In this document: piece by piece, positions 8,534 through 16,806 of the stretch
How positions within the stretch are numbered: position 1 is the stretch's first letter
Layout: each line of letters opens with the position of its first letter
NCBI RefSeq assembly: GCF_000399685.1
Contig: NZ_KB976987.1
Span: 3,639,943-3,703,942, forward strand
DNA length: 64,000 nucleotides
Source: Acinetobacter pittii ANC 4050
GTDB taxonomy: Bacteria > Pseudomonadota > Gammaproteobacteria > Pseudomonadales > Moraxellaceae
Reading direction: 5' to 3'
The notes under the pieces: generated by a model
Seen by the model: only the letters and a program-made list of their open reading frames with translations
Told to the model about the DNA's origin: nothing
Databases searched by the model: none
Translations under genes and position numbers: made by a program

Positions 8534-9621
8534 ATAACAAACAACGCTGGATGGGTGGCGTTGTTTTACTAGGAGGTGGTGTTTTATTGGCAGCATTACT
8601 TCTAAAAGGAAATGAGGAAATAAAACAGGTTGAAGTTCAACCATCCGCATCCACATCGCCAAAAACTCAAACTAAACCAAAACAGACAACTGAAGGGCAA
8701 ATGGTACAACTACAACCGCTTGCGGTTGATGTTGAAACTGAAAAACGTTTGCTTGAAGAACAACGTCGTGCGCGTGAAAAGGCTGTTGCCGAACAAGAAG
8801 CACGTGCAGCTGAGTTTTTAGCAATGCAGCAGCAGGCTGAGGCTGATGCTGCTCGTAAAGCCGCAGCAGAGTACGCTGCAATTAATGCACGTCGTACAGC
8901 GGCTCAAGAAAGTTCAGATAATATTCCACCAGAGTTAGTGGGTGAGGCGAAAGCTAAAAACCAGCAAACCAATACGGTGAATAAAACAACTGCTACTTCA
9001 AAAGTAGATGCAGACAAAAAAGCTGCTGAAGCAAAACGCCAAGCAGAAGCAGATAAAAAAGCGGCAGATGCTAAGCGACAAGCAGAAGCGGACAAAAAAA
9101 CAACTGAAGCCAAACGCCAAGCGGAAGCTGATAAGAAAGCAGCCGAAGCCAAACGCCAAGCAGAAGCAGATAAAAAAGCGGCAGATGCTAAGCGCCAAGC
9201 AGAAGCAGACAAGAAAGCAGCTGAAGCCAAACGCCAAGCAGAGGCTGATAAGAAAGCAGCCGAAGCCAAACGCCAAGCAGAAGCTGATAAAAAAGCTTCT
9301 GATGCTAAACGAAAAGCGGAAGCTGAGAAAAAAGCTGAAGCTGAAAAGGCGCGTGAACTGCTTGAAAACGGTGATAAAAAGTGGATGGTTCAAGTGGCTC
9401 TGGCTGCTAACCAAGCAAATGCAGATGCAGTGGTTTCTAAATTACGAGCTAAGGGCTATAAGGTAACTACAAGCCCAACCAGTAAGGGAATCCGTATTAT
9501 GGTTGGTCCTGCGAAAGACCGTGATACAGCAGATGCAGCTCGTAAGAAAATTACTTCTGATTCAAGCTTAAATATGAAATCAGCTTGGGTAATTGACTGG
9601 GTGCCGCTTGATCAGCGATAA
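8530..9621 (+). CDS. SPOR-domain cell-envelope protein (DedD-like) with 13-residue repeats
   Basis: A 363-residue inner-membrane-anchored periplasmic protein. It has a short cytoplasmic tail, one membrane span (GGVVLLGGGVLLAALLL), a long charged coiled-coil-like region containing eight 13-residue repeats, and a C-terminal SPOR domain (about residues 280-360, KWMVQVALAANQANADAVVSKL onward) that binds denuded glycan strands at division sites in characterised relatives. I start at ATG 8530, because GGAAG (8518-8522) is then well spaced and the ATGA overlap with folC matches the style of the operon; an ATG two codons upstream lies against that site. The position after folC matches dedD in enterobacteria. 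Confidence 0.88.
   Translation: MNNKQRWMGGVVLLGGGVLLAALLLKGNEEIKQVEVQPSASTSPKTQTKPKQTTEGQMVQLQPLAVDVETEKRLLEEQRRAREKAVAEQEARAAEFLAMQQQAEADAARKAAAEYAAINARRTAAQESSDNIPPELVGEAKAKNQQTNTVNKTTATSKVDADKKAAEAKRQAEADKKAADAKRQAEADKKTTEAKRQAEADKKAAEAKRQAEADKKAADAKRQAEADKKAAEAKRQAEADKKAAEAKRQAEADKKASDAKRKAEAEKKAEAEKARELLENGDKKWMVQVALAANQANADAVVSKLRAKGYKVTTSPTSKGIRIMVGPAKDRDTADAARKKITSDSSLNMKSAWVIDWVPLDQR
9013..9324 (+). repeat. Coding minisatellite, eight 39-bp units
   Basis: Eight in-frame units encode the 13-residue pattern D-K-K-A-A-E/D-A-K-R-Q-A-E-A with small variations (T-T-E in unit 3, A-S-D and R-K in unit 8). Bases differ between units mainly at third positions. The unit number could vary between strains by slippage or recombination and would change the length of the rod between membrane and SPOR domain. 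The repeats also keep other reading frames open, which produces long false frames on both strands here. Confidence 0.85.
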
Positions 9622-9708
9622 AGGCTGATCATCCCCTAAATCAAATCAGGAACACTTCAAAGGCTGTATTCTTGTGAGGAGTGTTCCATTCAATAGGGGA
9701 TCTTGAAG

Positions 9709-10638
9709 ATGAATACAACAATTAAAATATTAGAAAAATTTGTTTTTGCACAAAATTCAATGATTAGCGCGCTGTCTGGAGTTGCTTGTGCGGGGGAGGA
9801 TGTTTATTTTGTTGGCGATAATCTCCCTTATCTATTAAGAATCAAGCGAACCCAGAACATGGCCGATGCAAAGGTCTTTGAAAAAATTCCATTATTTGAT
9901 CCTTCAGAGCAAATACCGCTCAGTGTATTAACCAAAGAACAGAAACCCGATTTTGAAGCTTTAACCTCCATAAGTTGGAACGGACAATTACAGCTTTTGG
10001 TGATGGGTTCGGGTTCTACAGACAATCGAAAACGAGCATTACTCTATAATCCTGCCAATGATCAGGTCAGGACCTTCTTGGATGCGGTTGATTATGATTT
10101 TTTGCAGCATCAGGGTGAGTTAACAGGTGGGGCTGATCTCAATATAGAAGCCCTATGTTCGGACCATTGTTATCTCTATATTTTTCAACGTGGTAACGTA
10201 AATCGCCATCATGGGGTTTTAATCTTTGATTTAATCAAAATTCAAGCAGGAGAATCCTTAGCAAATGCACTTATACATTCCCTCAAACTGAGCTTAGCTG
10301 AGCTTGATGGTTCAGCAAGCGGCATTTCAGATGCTTGTTTTTTAGCGGATAAAAATTTGATTGTTGCTACAGCTACGGTCGAACAAACACTCAATACCTA
10401 TGATGATGGTGCTGTCTTAGGAAGTTTTATCTTGGTGTTTTCACCTGATGGTAAAGCTTTAGCGACTCATTTGATTCAAGATGCGAAAGGACAGACGCTG
10501 CCAATCAAGGTTGAAGGGATTACTTGGTTTGAGTCGAGATCTGATGGCGAAGTCTTTTTATTAGTAACAGATAGTGATGGTGGTGATTCTGAGATTTTGA
10601 AGATATTGCTTAGCAACGCCGCTTTGGGAAAATCATAA
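9709..10638 (+). CDS. Uncharacterised protein (DUF6929-like)
   Basis: A 309-residue protein with no signal peptide or membrane span. Repeated short beta-like segments (GVACAGEDVYFVGDNLPYLL, LTSISWNGQLQLLVMGSGS, VEGITWFESRSDGEVFLLV) suggest a beta-propeller, and the sequence resembles the family I know as DUF6929; I recall no function. I start at ATG 9709, which has GGGGA (9696-9700) eight bases upstream, rather than at an in-frame TTG two codons earlier. It stands alone between the SPOR gene and a convergent operon. Confidence 0.6.
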   Translation: MNTTIKILEKFVFAQNSMISALSGVACAGEDVYFVGDNLPYLLRIKRTQNMADAKVFEKIPLFDPSEQIPLSVLTKEQKPDFEALTSISWNGQLQLLVMGSGSTDNRKRALLYNPANDQVRTFLDAVDYDFLQHQGELTGGADLNIEALCSDHCYLYIFQRGNVNRHHGVLIFDLIKIQAGESLANALIHSLKLSLAELDGSASGISDACFLADKNLIVATATVEQTLNTYDDGAVLGSFILVFSPDGKALATHLIQDAKGQTLPIKVEGITWFESRSDGEVFLLVTDSDGGDSEILKILLSNAALGKS

Positions 10639-10714
10639 AAATAAAACATATTTTTGATAGTTATCTCTTTTTAAATGTATATTTTTCGATGTATTTAATA
10701 AAAATGAAAATGAT

Positions 10715-10759
10715 AAATAAGTGGGTAATTGAGCCAATTTATATGCCTAATAAGTGGGT
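10715..10759. repeat. Pair of 11-bp direct repeats
   Basis: AATAAGTGGGT occurs at 10715-10725 and again at 10749-10759, 34 bases apart, between two convergent genes. The distance is close to three helical turns, but there is no promoter use to suggest a binding site. Only the repeat itself is seen. Confidence 0.35.
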
Positions 10760-10783
10760 TTGTATACAAAAACACTCGAGTCT

Positions 10784-11365
10784 TTAGCTGCTAGAATTCG
10801 ATAGTTGTTGTTGAATCCATCTTACATTTTCAGGGGTAAATAATCGGTCAATGTTCTTCCAAATAATATGATAACCATAACCCCCGTGTTTCATTTCTTT
10901 AACTGCATCATCAATTGCCCAGTTTTCAAAAATAATGCGATACATGGCAACGCTGGCCCCTGTACGATCTGAACCATGGTAACAATGCAATAAAACGCGT
11001 TGATCATTCTGCTTAGCCATTTTGATTTGTTGCATGACTTCTAATAAATCTTGTCGGTTAATTGCCCATGTGTTGATAGGAATGTGTACAAGATTAAAAT
11101 TTTCATTTTTAAAAACTAAAGTATCTGCGTCTTTGGCCCTTAAATTAATGATCGTTCCAATTTGATTCTTCTTTAATTCTGAAATCATGGCAGCATTTGG
11201 TTGTTCACTGCGAAAAACATCATTACTAATTTGGTAAAAGTTATGGGTTTGAGAAACTAAGCTTCCCCAATCTTGTGGTCGATGCTCATGAGCAATACTT
11301 TCGTGCTGCATACAGCCTTGTAGATTTATACAGATCACAAGTGTAAGGAGCGATAATTTCTTCAT
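10784..11365 (-). CDS. Lipoprotein tyrosine/dual-specificity phosphatase
   Basis: A 193-residue predicted exported lipoprotein: a basic N-terminus, a hydrophobic stretch and the lipobox LQGC with the lipidation cysteine at residue 18. The rest matches the cysteine-based phosphatase fold, with the P-loop HCYHGSDRTG (nucleophile Cys128, Arg134) and an upstream NLRAKDAD general-acid region. The substrate might be a phosphoprotein or a phosphoinositide-like or lipid phosphate in the periplasm, but this is not shown by sequence. Its ATG overlaps the TGA of the upstream metallo-hydrolase gene (ATGA read on this strand), so the two are translationally coupled. Confidence 0.8.
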   Translation of the reverse strand: MKKLSLLTLVICINLQGCMQHESIAHEHRPQDWGSLVSQTHNFYQISNDVFRSEQPNAAMISELKKNQIGTIINLRAKDADTLVFKNENFNLVHIPINTWAINRQDLLEVMQQIKMAKQNDQRVLLHCYHGSDRTGASVAMYRIIFENWAIDDAVKEMKHGGYGYHIIWKNIDRLFTPENVRWIQQQLSNSSS

Positions 11366-12174
11366 GTTTGATACCGTTTCAGCTCATCAGGGTCGTGAGC
11401 ACAAATTATTTCAATTGTTGGCTCATGTTGAGCTAAATGCTGTAAGCGTTTGAGGTTGAAAATACGTTTTTCATTATCCTCTGCAAATGTTTTTTCCAGC
11501 AGATTGAGCGATCTTAATTTATTTTTAGGATTTAACTCTAGGTGTGAGTAGTAAGCATCTCCACAAAATAATAACCATTGATTCTGTTGCTTTATAGCAA
11601 TACCACAATGTCCAGCCGAATGACCTAGTAGCGGTACCATTAAAATTTCATCTTGAAACAGGGGGAAACCTTTTACTTTTTCGAGGTTAAACCATGCTTC
11701 ACCTTTTTGATATTCAACAAAGTTCCAATATCGATGATCTTTATATTGATTGGTTCTATAGCGAAGTTTGCCTTTAAAATTTGGAAGTTGGGCTGCGTTA
11801 TACTCTGATGCTAAAACATGGACTGTGGCATGAGGAAAATCTGAGATTCCACCTGCATGATCAAAATCAAGATGAGTAACAAAGATGTGCTGTACATCTT
11901 TAGGGCTAAATCCGAGCTTTTGGATTTGCTGGATCGCGCTAAATTCAAGATTATGCTCAATCTTGCCTAGACGTTTCACTAATGAGCCTAAGCGCTGCTT
12001 CATATGTAAGTAGTCTTGCAAGCCAAAGCCCGTATCGATAAGTACTAAGCCTCGATCAGTTTCAACCAGAAGGCAATGACAGATTACCTCAGCTCGGAAC
12101 CCCTTTTGTCCAAACAATGGGGCACAAACCGGGCACATGCTGCCACACTTTAAATGATGAATTTTATAGATCAT
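11362..12174 (-). CDS. Metallo-beta-lactamase-fold hydrolase
   Basis: A 270-residue cytoplasmic hydrolase of the lactonase-like branch of the MBL superfamily. The metal motif is THLDFDHAGG, with aspartate where the common form has the second histidine (HxHxDH); the other ligands are in LLGHSAGHCG, FCGDAYY and CAHDPDEL. A cysteine-rich opening CGSMCPVCAPLFG is also seen. I start at ATG 12174 (MIYKIHHLKCG) because conservation appears to begin there; an in-frame ATG at 12234 would add 20 residues and would run through a palindrome at 12190-12200. Neither start has a clear ribosome site. Substrate unknown; lactonase activity is possible. Confidence 0.75.
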   Translation of the reverse strand: MIYKIHHLKCGSMCPVCAPLFGQKGFRAEVICHCLLVETDRGLVLIDTGFGLQDYLHMKQRLGSLVKRLGKIEHNLEFSAIQQIQKLGFSPKDVQHIFVTHLDFDHAGGISDFPHATVHVLASEYNAAQLPNFKGKLRYRTNQYKDHRYWNFVEYQKGEAWFNLEKVKGFPLFQDEILMVPLLGHSAGHCGIAIKQQNQWLLFCGDAYYSHLELNPKNKLRSLNLLEKTFAEDNEKRIFNLKRLQHLAQHEPTIEIICAHDPDELKRYQT

Positions 12175-12189
12175 GATTTTTATTTTTTT

Positions 12190-12200
12190 ACCGAATCGGT
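12190..12200. promoter_or_regulatory. 11-bp inverted repeat ahead of the metallo-hydrolase gene
   Basis: ACCGA, a central A, then TCGGT lies 16 bases upstream of the chosen start, in otherwise A/T-rich DNA. Palindromes of the ACCGA-n-TCGGT kind are typical of TetR-type repressor sites in Acinetobacter and Pseudomonas, but no regulator gene is adjacent. Operator role is inference. Confidence 0.35.
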
Positions 12201-12306
12201 CCGAGTTATAACTGATCTGAACAATAAAAACCATGAGTATTCAATACATAAATAAAAAAGCCACCGCGTTGGATGACTTTTTAAGGTGTGATATTTAATC
12301 TCTTGT

Positions 12307-12377
12307 GCCTACGCGCTTTGCTTGTCTTGTAGGGAACCTTTCAGATGTTTGCCTACGCACTGCGTTTGTCTTGCAAG
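12307..12377. repeat. Two imperfect 27-bp intergenic repeats
   Basis: Copies at 12307-12333 and 12351-12377 both begin GCCTACGC and share TTTGTCTTG-like ends, agreeing at 21 of 27 positions by my count. They are more G/C-rich than the surrounding DNA and lie between the peroxiredoxin and metallo-hydrolase genes. I recall similar sequence scattered through Acinetobacter intergenic regions, so this may be a fragment of a genus-specific repeat family; that needs a genome search. Confidence 0.45.
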
Positions 12378-12406
12378 CAATAAAACCTTTAGTCGGTTTT
12401 ATTGCT
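12376..12406 (-). terminator. Hairpin at the end of the peroxiredoxin gene
   Basis: Arms AGCAATAAAACC and GGTTTTATTGCT (12 bases, loop of about 7) pair across the stop codon of the peroxiredoxin gene. No T-run follows in the gene's direction, so it may be a stabilising 3' structure rather than a true intrinsic terminator. Confidence 0.45.
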
Positions 12407-13039
12407 TTCAGGCTGTGGTGTGAGGCGTAAATAAGGTTTAACAGCCGTATAACCTTTAGGGAAGCGCTGTTTAATTTCTTCTTCATCTTTAAGTGATGGC
12501 ACAATAACGACATCTTCACCCTGCTGCCAATTCGCTGGTGTAGCGACTTTATGCTTATCTGTTAACTGTAAAGAATCAACAACACGTAAGACTTCATTAA
12601 AATTTCGGCCAGTTGAAGCAGGGTAGGTAATGATTAAGCGAACTTTTTTGTTAGGATCGATAATCACTAATGAGCGTACCGTCAGTGTTTCACTGGCATT
12701 AGGATGGATAAAGCCATAGAGCTCAGATACCTTACGGTCTTTATCCGCAATGATGGGGAAGTTGACAGTTGTATTTTGTGTTTCATTAATATCGTTGATC
12801 CAGCCTTTATGAGACTCTACATCGTCTACTGACAAAGCAATCGCTTTAACATTACGCTTCGTAAATTCATCTTTTAATTTTGCTGTGTAACCTAACTCAG
12901 TTGTACATACGGGTGTATAGTCAGCTGGATGCGAAAATAAAATCCCCCAACTATCCCCTAAAAAATCATAAAAATTAATTGTGCCTTCACTCGATTCTTG
13001 TTGAAAATCGGGAGCAGTATCTCCTAATCGTAGTGTCAT
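12389..13039 (-). CDS. 1-Cys peroxiredoxin (Prx6 type)
   Basis: A 216-residue cytosolic peroxidase that reduces H2O2 and alkyl or lipid hydroperoxides. The peroxidatic cysteine (Cys45) is in SHPADYTPVCTTE, and there is no other cysteine in the protein, which defines it as a 1-Cys enzyme needing an external reductant. The C-terminal extension of the Prx6 class (TPANWQQGEDVVIVPS, FPKGYTAVKPYLR) is complete. It is a single-gene unit with its promoter in the 13040-13250 spacer; an oxidative-stress regulator is plausible but I see no clear site. Confidence 0.93.
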   Translation of the reverse strand: MTLRLGDTAPDFQQESSEGTINFYDFLGDSWGILFSHPADYTPVCTTELGYTAKLKDEFTKRNVKAIALSVDDVESHKGWINDINETQNTTVNFPIIADKDRKVSELYGFIHPNASETLTVRSLVIIDPNKKVRLIITYPASTGRNFNEVLRVVDSLQLTDKHKVATPANWQQGEDVVIVPSLKDEEEIKQRFPKGYTAVKPYLRLTPQPESNKTD

Positions 13040-13288
13040 GATCGTTCCTCAATTGCTCATAATTTGTTATTCGATCAAAAGAATATGCAGCATTTTCTTT
13101 ATGATTAAAATTATTGTTTTTGTATTTTATTATGAATTTTTTATATAAGTGTAAATATATATGACTAAAACTCATTATTTTAACTGCTTAATCAATGTAA
13201 CTTTAAGGTAAATTTGCTAAATTAGATTTCTCGGAAGTTATGCTTAATCGATGAGCGTTAATGGTGTGTTTTTGGTGCTCGGCACATT

Positions 13289-13362
13289 AAGGGGAGATTA
13301 GATGAATGAAAAACCGTTCATCTAACTATCAGATTTTTTTTAGGGGTTTTGTGCAAACCCCT
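13289..13362 (+). promoter_or_regulatory. Structured secA leader: hairpin, U-tract, second hairpin
   Basis: After a strong ribosome site come hairpin 1 (TTAGATGAA with TTCATCTAA, loop 10), eight T at 13334-13341, and hairpin 2 (AGGGGTTT at 13342-13349 with AAACCCCT at 13355-13362, loop TGTGC). The U-tract is about nine bases after hairpin 1, too far for a textbook terminator. A weak upstream promoter may be TTGCTA (13214) with TATGCT (13239), spacer 19. The rest of the 13040-13445 spacer holds nothing else that I can support. Post-transcriptional control of secA is inference. Confidence 0.5.
13302..13325 (+). CDS. Candidate leader peptide of secA (7 codons)
   Basis: ATG to TAA encodes MNEKPFI. 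The Shine-Dalgarno sequence AAGGGGAG (13289-13296) is five bases upstream and far better than that of secA itself. The whole mini-ORF lies inside a perfect 9-bp stem (13298-13306 with 13317-13325), so its start and stop codons would be paired when the RNA folds. It ends 120 bases before secA. Translation is not proven. It has no similarity in sequence to the arrest peptide SecM of enterobacteria, which is far longer. Confidence 0.4.
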   Translation: MNEKPFI

Positions 13363-13445
13363 TGTACTTCAAATTTCTGGCACCATAATAAACGACTGAG
13401 AAAAAGTTTATTCATTTGACCAAGCAAGATTTAGAGAGTTTATCC

Positions 13446-16166
13446 ATGTTGGCAAGTCTGATCGGAGGTATCTTCGGTACAAAAAATGAGCGTGAACTCA
13501 AACGCATGCGCAAAATTGTTGAGCAAATCAATGCGCTCGAGCCGACGATATCAGCTTTAAGCGATGCAGACTTATCTGCAAAAACTCCAGAATTCAAACA
13601 ACGTTATAATAATGGCGAAAGTTTAGATAAATTACTTCCAGAAGCATTTGCAGTGTGTCGTGAGGCCGCTAAACGTGTGATGGGTATGCGTCACTATGAC
13701 GTTCAGTTAATTGGTGGTATTACCTTACATGAAGGTAAGATTGCCGAGATGCGTACTGGTGAAGGTAAAACCCTCATGGGTACTTTGGCATGTTATTTAA
13801 ACGCTTTGAGTGGCCAAGGTGTACATGTCATTACTGTGAACGATTATTTGGCACAGCGTGATGCCGAGTTGAACCGCCCATTATTTGAGTTTTTGGGTCT
13901 ATCAATTGGTACGATTTATTCAATGCAAGGTCCATCAGAAAAAGCGGCAGCTTACCTTGCTGATATTACTTACGGTACCAATAACGAATTTGGTTTTGAC
14001 TACCTTCGTGACAACATGGTGTTTTCTTTAGCAGAAAAGAAACAACGTGGTTTGCACTATGCCATTATCGATGAAGTTGACTCCATCTTGATTGATGAGG
14101 CACGTACACCATTAATTATTTCTGGTCAAAGTGAAGATTCTTCACACCTCTACAGTGCAATCAATACGATTCCACCTAAATTACATCCGCAAAAAGAAGA
14201 AAAAGTAGCAGATGGTGGGCATTTCTGGATTGATGAAAAGCAGCGTTCAGTTGAAATGACCGAAATCGGTTATGAAACTGTTGAACAAGAACTTATTCAA
14301 ATGGGCTTGTTGGCCGAAGGCGAAAGCTTATATTCAGCAACAAACCTAAATCTTGTTCATCATGTGTCGGCTGCTATCCGTGCGCATTTCCTGTTCCAAC
14401 GCGATGTTCACTATATTATTCATGAGGGTGAAGTCGTTATTGTTGATGAACATACGGGTCGTACGATGCCGGGTCGTCGTTGGTCAGAAGGTTTACATCA
14501 AGCTGTTGAAGCAAAAGAAGGCTTGGAAATTCAGCCTGAAAACCAAACCTTAGCAACAACAACATTCCAGAACTATTTCCGTCTATATAAAAAGCTTTCA
14601 GGTATGACAGGTACTGCTGATACTGAAGCTGCGGAAATGAAAGAAATTTACGGCCTTGATGTTGTGATTATTCCAACGCATCGCCCAATGATTCGTAACG
14701 ACCAAAACGATTTAATTTATTTAAACCGTAACGGCAAATATAACGCGATTATTCAAGAAATTATGAATATTCGTCAGCAAGGTGTTGCTCCGATTCTGAT
14801 TGGTACGGCAACGATTGAAGCCAGTGAAATTTTATCTTCTAAGTTAATGCAAGCTGGTATTCACCATGAAGTGTTGAATGCAAAGCAGCATGAGCGTGAA
14901 GCGGACATTATTGCTCAGGCGGGTAGCCCGAATGCAGTAACGATTGCAACTAACATGGCTGGCCGTGGTACGGACATTATCTTGGGTGGTAACTGGAAAG
15001 CTAAGCTTGCCAAACTAGAGAACCCAACTGCAGAAGATGAAGCACGTCTGAAAGCACAATGGGAGCAGGACCACGAAGATGTATTGCAAGCGGGTGGTTT
15101 GCATATTATTGGTTCTGAACGCCATGAATCACGTCGTATTGATAACCAGTTACGTGGTCGTGCCGGTCGTCAGGGTGACCCTGGTGTTTCTCGTTTCTAT
15201 TTGTCTCTTGAAGATGACCTTATGCGTATTTTCGCAGGCGACCGTGTCGTTGGTATGATGCGCGCGATGGGTTTGAAAGAAGACGAAGCGATTGAACATA
15301 AAATGGTGAGCCGTTCGATTGAGAATGCTCAGCGTAAAGTTGAAGCGCGTAACTTCGATATTCGTAAAAACTTATTGAAATACGATGACGTGAATAATGA
15401 ACAGCGTAAGATTATTTATTCACAACGTGATGAAGTATTAGCTGAAAATACCTTAAAAGAATATGTTGAAGAAATGCATCGTGAAGTGATGCAAGGCATG
15501 ATTGCTAACTTTATTCCACCAGAGTCAATTCATGACCAGTGGGATGTGGAAGGTTTAGAAAATGCTTTACGTATTGATTTAGGTATTGAGCTGCCAATTC
15601 AACAATGGTTAGACCAAGATCGTCGTTTAGATGAAGAAGGTTTAGTTGAGCGCATTAGCGATGAAGTGATTGAGCGTTATCGTCAGCGCCGTGCTCAAAT
15701 GGGTGACGAATCGGCAGCAATGCTTGAACGTCATTTCGTTTTAAACTCTCTTGATCGCCATTGGAAAGACCACTTAGCTGCAATGGATTATTTGCGTCAA
15801 GGTATTCACTTACGTGGTTATGCGCAAAAGAATCCTGAACAGGAATATAAGAAAGAAGCTTTCAACCTGTTTGTAAATATGTTGGGTATTATTAAAACTG
15901 ATGTTGTAACTGATTTGTCTCGTGTACATATCCCAACACCAGAAGAACTTGCAGAAATGGAAGCTCAACAGCAGCAGCAAGCTGAATCAATGAAGCTTTC
16001 TTTTGAACATGATGATGTAGATGGTTTAACTGGTGAAGTTACACTTTCTCAAGAAACCATGAACGAGTCTGCCGATCAGCAAACTTTCCCTGTTCCAGAA
16101 AGTCGCAATGCGCCATGTCCATGTGGTTCAGGACTAAAATATAAGCAATGTCACGGTAAGATCTAA
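13446..16166 (+). CDS. secA: Preprotein translocase ATPase SecA
   Basis: Full-length 906-residue motor that drives unfolded preproteins through SecYEG at the inner membrane. Walker A is [10 protein letters not shown], Walker B is [15 protein letters not shown], the helicase motifs [10 protein letters not shown] and [13 protein letters not shown] are intact, and the C-terminal zinc-binding SecB-interaction tail is [15 protein letters not shown] start at ATG 13446 ([11 protein letters not shown]), with AGAGAG seven bases upstream; a TTG ten codons earlier is in frame but unsupported. No secM-like gene precedes it: instead a short structured leader with a seven-codon mini-ORF does. Confidence 0.98.
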   Translation: MLASLIGGIFGTKNERELKRMRKIVEQINALEPTISALSDADLSAKTPEFKQRYNNGESLDKLLPEAFAVCREAAKRVMGMRHYDVQLIGGITLHEGKIAEMRTGEGKTLMGTLACYLNALSGQGVHVITVNDYLAQRDAELNRPLFEFLGLSIGTIYSMQGPSEKAAAYLADITYGTNNEFGFDYLRDNMVFSLAEKKQRGLHYAIIDEVDSILIDEARTPLIISGQSEDSSHLYSAINTIPPKLHPQKEEKVADGGHFWIDEKQRSVEMTEIGYETVEQELIQMGLLAEGESLYSATNLNLVHHVSAAIRAHFLFQRDVHYIIHEGEVVIVDEHTGRTMPGRRWSEGLHQAVEAKEGLEIQPENQTLATTTFQNYFRLYKKLSGMTGTADTEAAEMKEIYGLDVVIIPTHRPMIRNDQNDLIYLNRNGKYNAIIQEIMNIRQQGVAPILIGTATIEASEILSSKLMQAGIHHEVLNAKQHEREADIIAQAGSPNAVTIATNMAGRGTDIILGGNWKAKLAKLENPTAEDEARLKAQWEQDHEDVLQAGGLHIIGSERHESRRIDNQLRGRAGRQGDPGVSRFYLSLEDDLMRIFAGDRVVGMMRAMGLKEDEAIEHKMVSRSIENAQRKVEARNFDIRKNLLKYDDVNNEQRKIIYSQRDEVLAENTLKEYVEEMHREVMQGMIANFIPPESIHDQWDVEGLENALRIDLGIELPIQQWLDQDRRLDEEGLVERISDEVIERYRQRRAQMGDESAAMLERHFVLNSLDRHWKDHLAAMDYLRQGIHLRGYAQKNPEQEYKKEAFNLFVNMLGIIKTDVVTDLSRVHIPTPEELAEMEAQQQQQAESMKLSFEHDDVDGLTGEVTLSQETMNESADQQTFPVPESRNAPCPCGSGLKYKQCHGKI

Positions 16167-16180
16167 TCTGCCTTCACAAA

Positions 16181-16208
16181 AAAGCAGAACAATTGTTCTG
16201 CTTTTTTT
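16181..16208 (+). terminator. secA terminator
   Basis: AAAGCAGAAC, loop AATT, GTTCTGCTTT followed by a run of T: a standard intrinsic terminator just after secA. Confidence 0.9.
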
Positions 16209-16296
16209 ATGTTTGTAGTAAGCCTGTGAATAATGTTTGCAGTTTTAAGCATTAAATGATATTTACTTCTCATCCAGAGTGTATGTTGGAAAGACA

Positions 16297-16740
16297 ATGA
16301 AAAAAGTATTACAACCTTTATTTTTAACTGTTCTTGCTGTGCCTAGTTTTGTTTTCGCAGCAGAAACAGCTTCAGCCCCTCAAACGACAACGGTTGATAA
16401 AGTTCTTGCATCAAAAGGCCCAACTTCGGCTCAAGCTGTAGTGAAGCAAGAAAATACTACAGTGATTAGCCCACGTACCGGTATTCGCTATACGTTGGGA
16501 AACACAAATAATCGCCCAATTATTTTACAAACTACTGCGATTGCTCCAGCAAACTCAGCAAACATCAATCGTATTGTGGCAACTAACCCAGCTCTCTCTG
16601 TAAAGAGCCAAGAAAAAGCAAAAGTGGCTTTAATCGGTGAAGCAGCCGTAGCAGGACCAGCAGCTGTTGCAGCAAGCAATGTTACAGCTCCAGCTGTATC
16701 AAATAGTATGGCACCTTCAAATCCAGCAACAATGAATTAA
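16297..16740 (+). CDS. Small exported protein of unknown function
   Basis: A 147-residue protein with a clear signal peptide (MKKVLQPLFLTVLAVPSFVFA, cleavage about A21). The mature part is rich in Ala, Val, Thr and Ser, with no cysteine and no domain that I recognise; the centre (VISPRTGIRYTLGN) looks structured and the last third is low-complexity. The ATG at 16297 has GGAAAG four bases upstream; an in-frame GTG 18 bases earlier is less likely. It lies between two terminators and so forms its own transcription unit. Confidence 0.7.
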   Translation: MKKVLQPLFLTVLAVPSFVFAAETASAPQTTTVDKVLASKGPTSAQAVVKQENTTVISPRTGIRYTLGNTNNRPIILQTTAIAPANSANINRIVATNPALSVKSQEKAKVALIGEAAVAGPAAVAASNVTAPAVSNSMAPSNPATMN

Positions 16741-16758
16741 GACATATATGTATAAAAA

Positions 16759-16786
16759 AGCCGGTTCAATTTTGAACCGGCTTTTT
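16759..16786. terminator. Bidirectional terminator
   Basis: AAGCCGGTTCAA and TTGAACCGGCTT pair around two bases, with A-runs on the left and T-runs on the right. It can end both the small exported protein gene and the convergent transporter gene. Confidence 0.9.
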
Positions 16787-16806
16787 TATGGGGTGTTTTT
16801 AAAACT

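Noticed and set aside
8904..9466. Long open frames on both strands inside the SPOR gene (encoding Ser/Ala-rich or Lys/Gln-rich products)
   Set aside because: They arise because the 39-bp coding repeat keeps the same codons in phase in every frame. No ribosome site, and the composition is monotonous; the SPOR frame explains the DNA fully.
12295..12519. 74-codon minus-strand frame overlapping the end of the peroxiredoxin gene
   Set aside because: Overlaps the peroxiredoxin C-terminus in another frame and runs through the intergenic repeats; no ribosome site.
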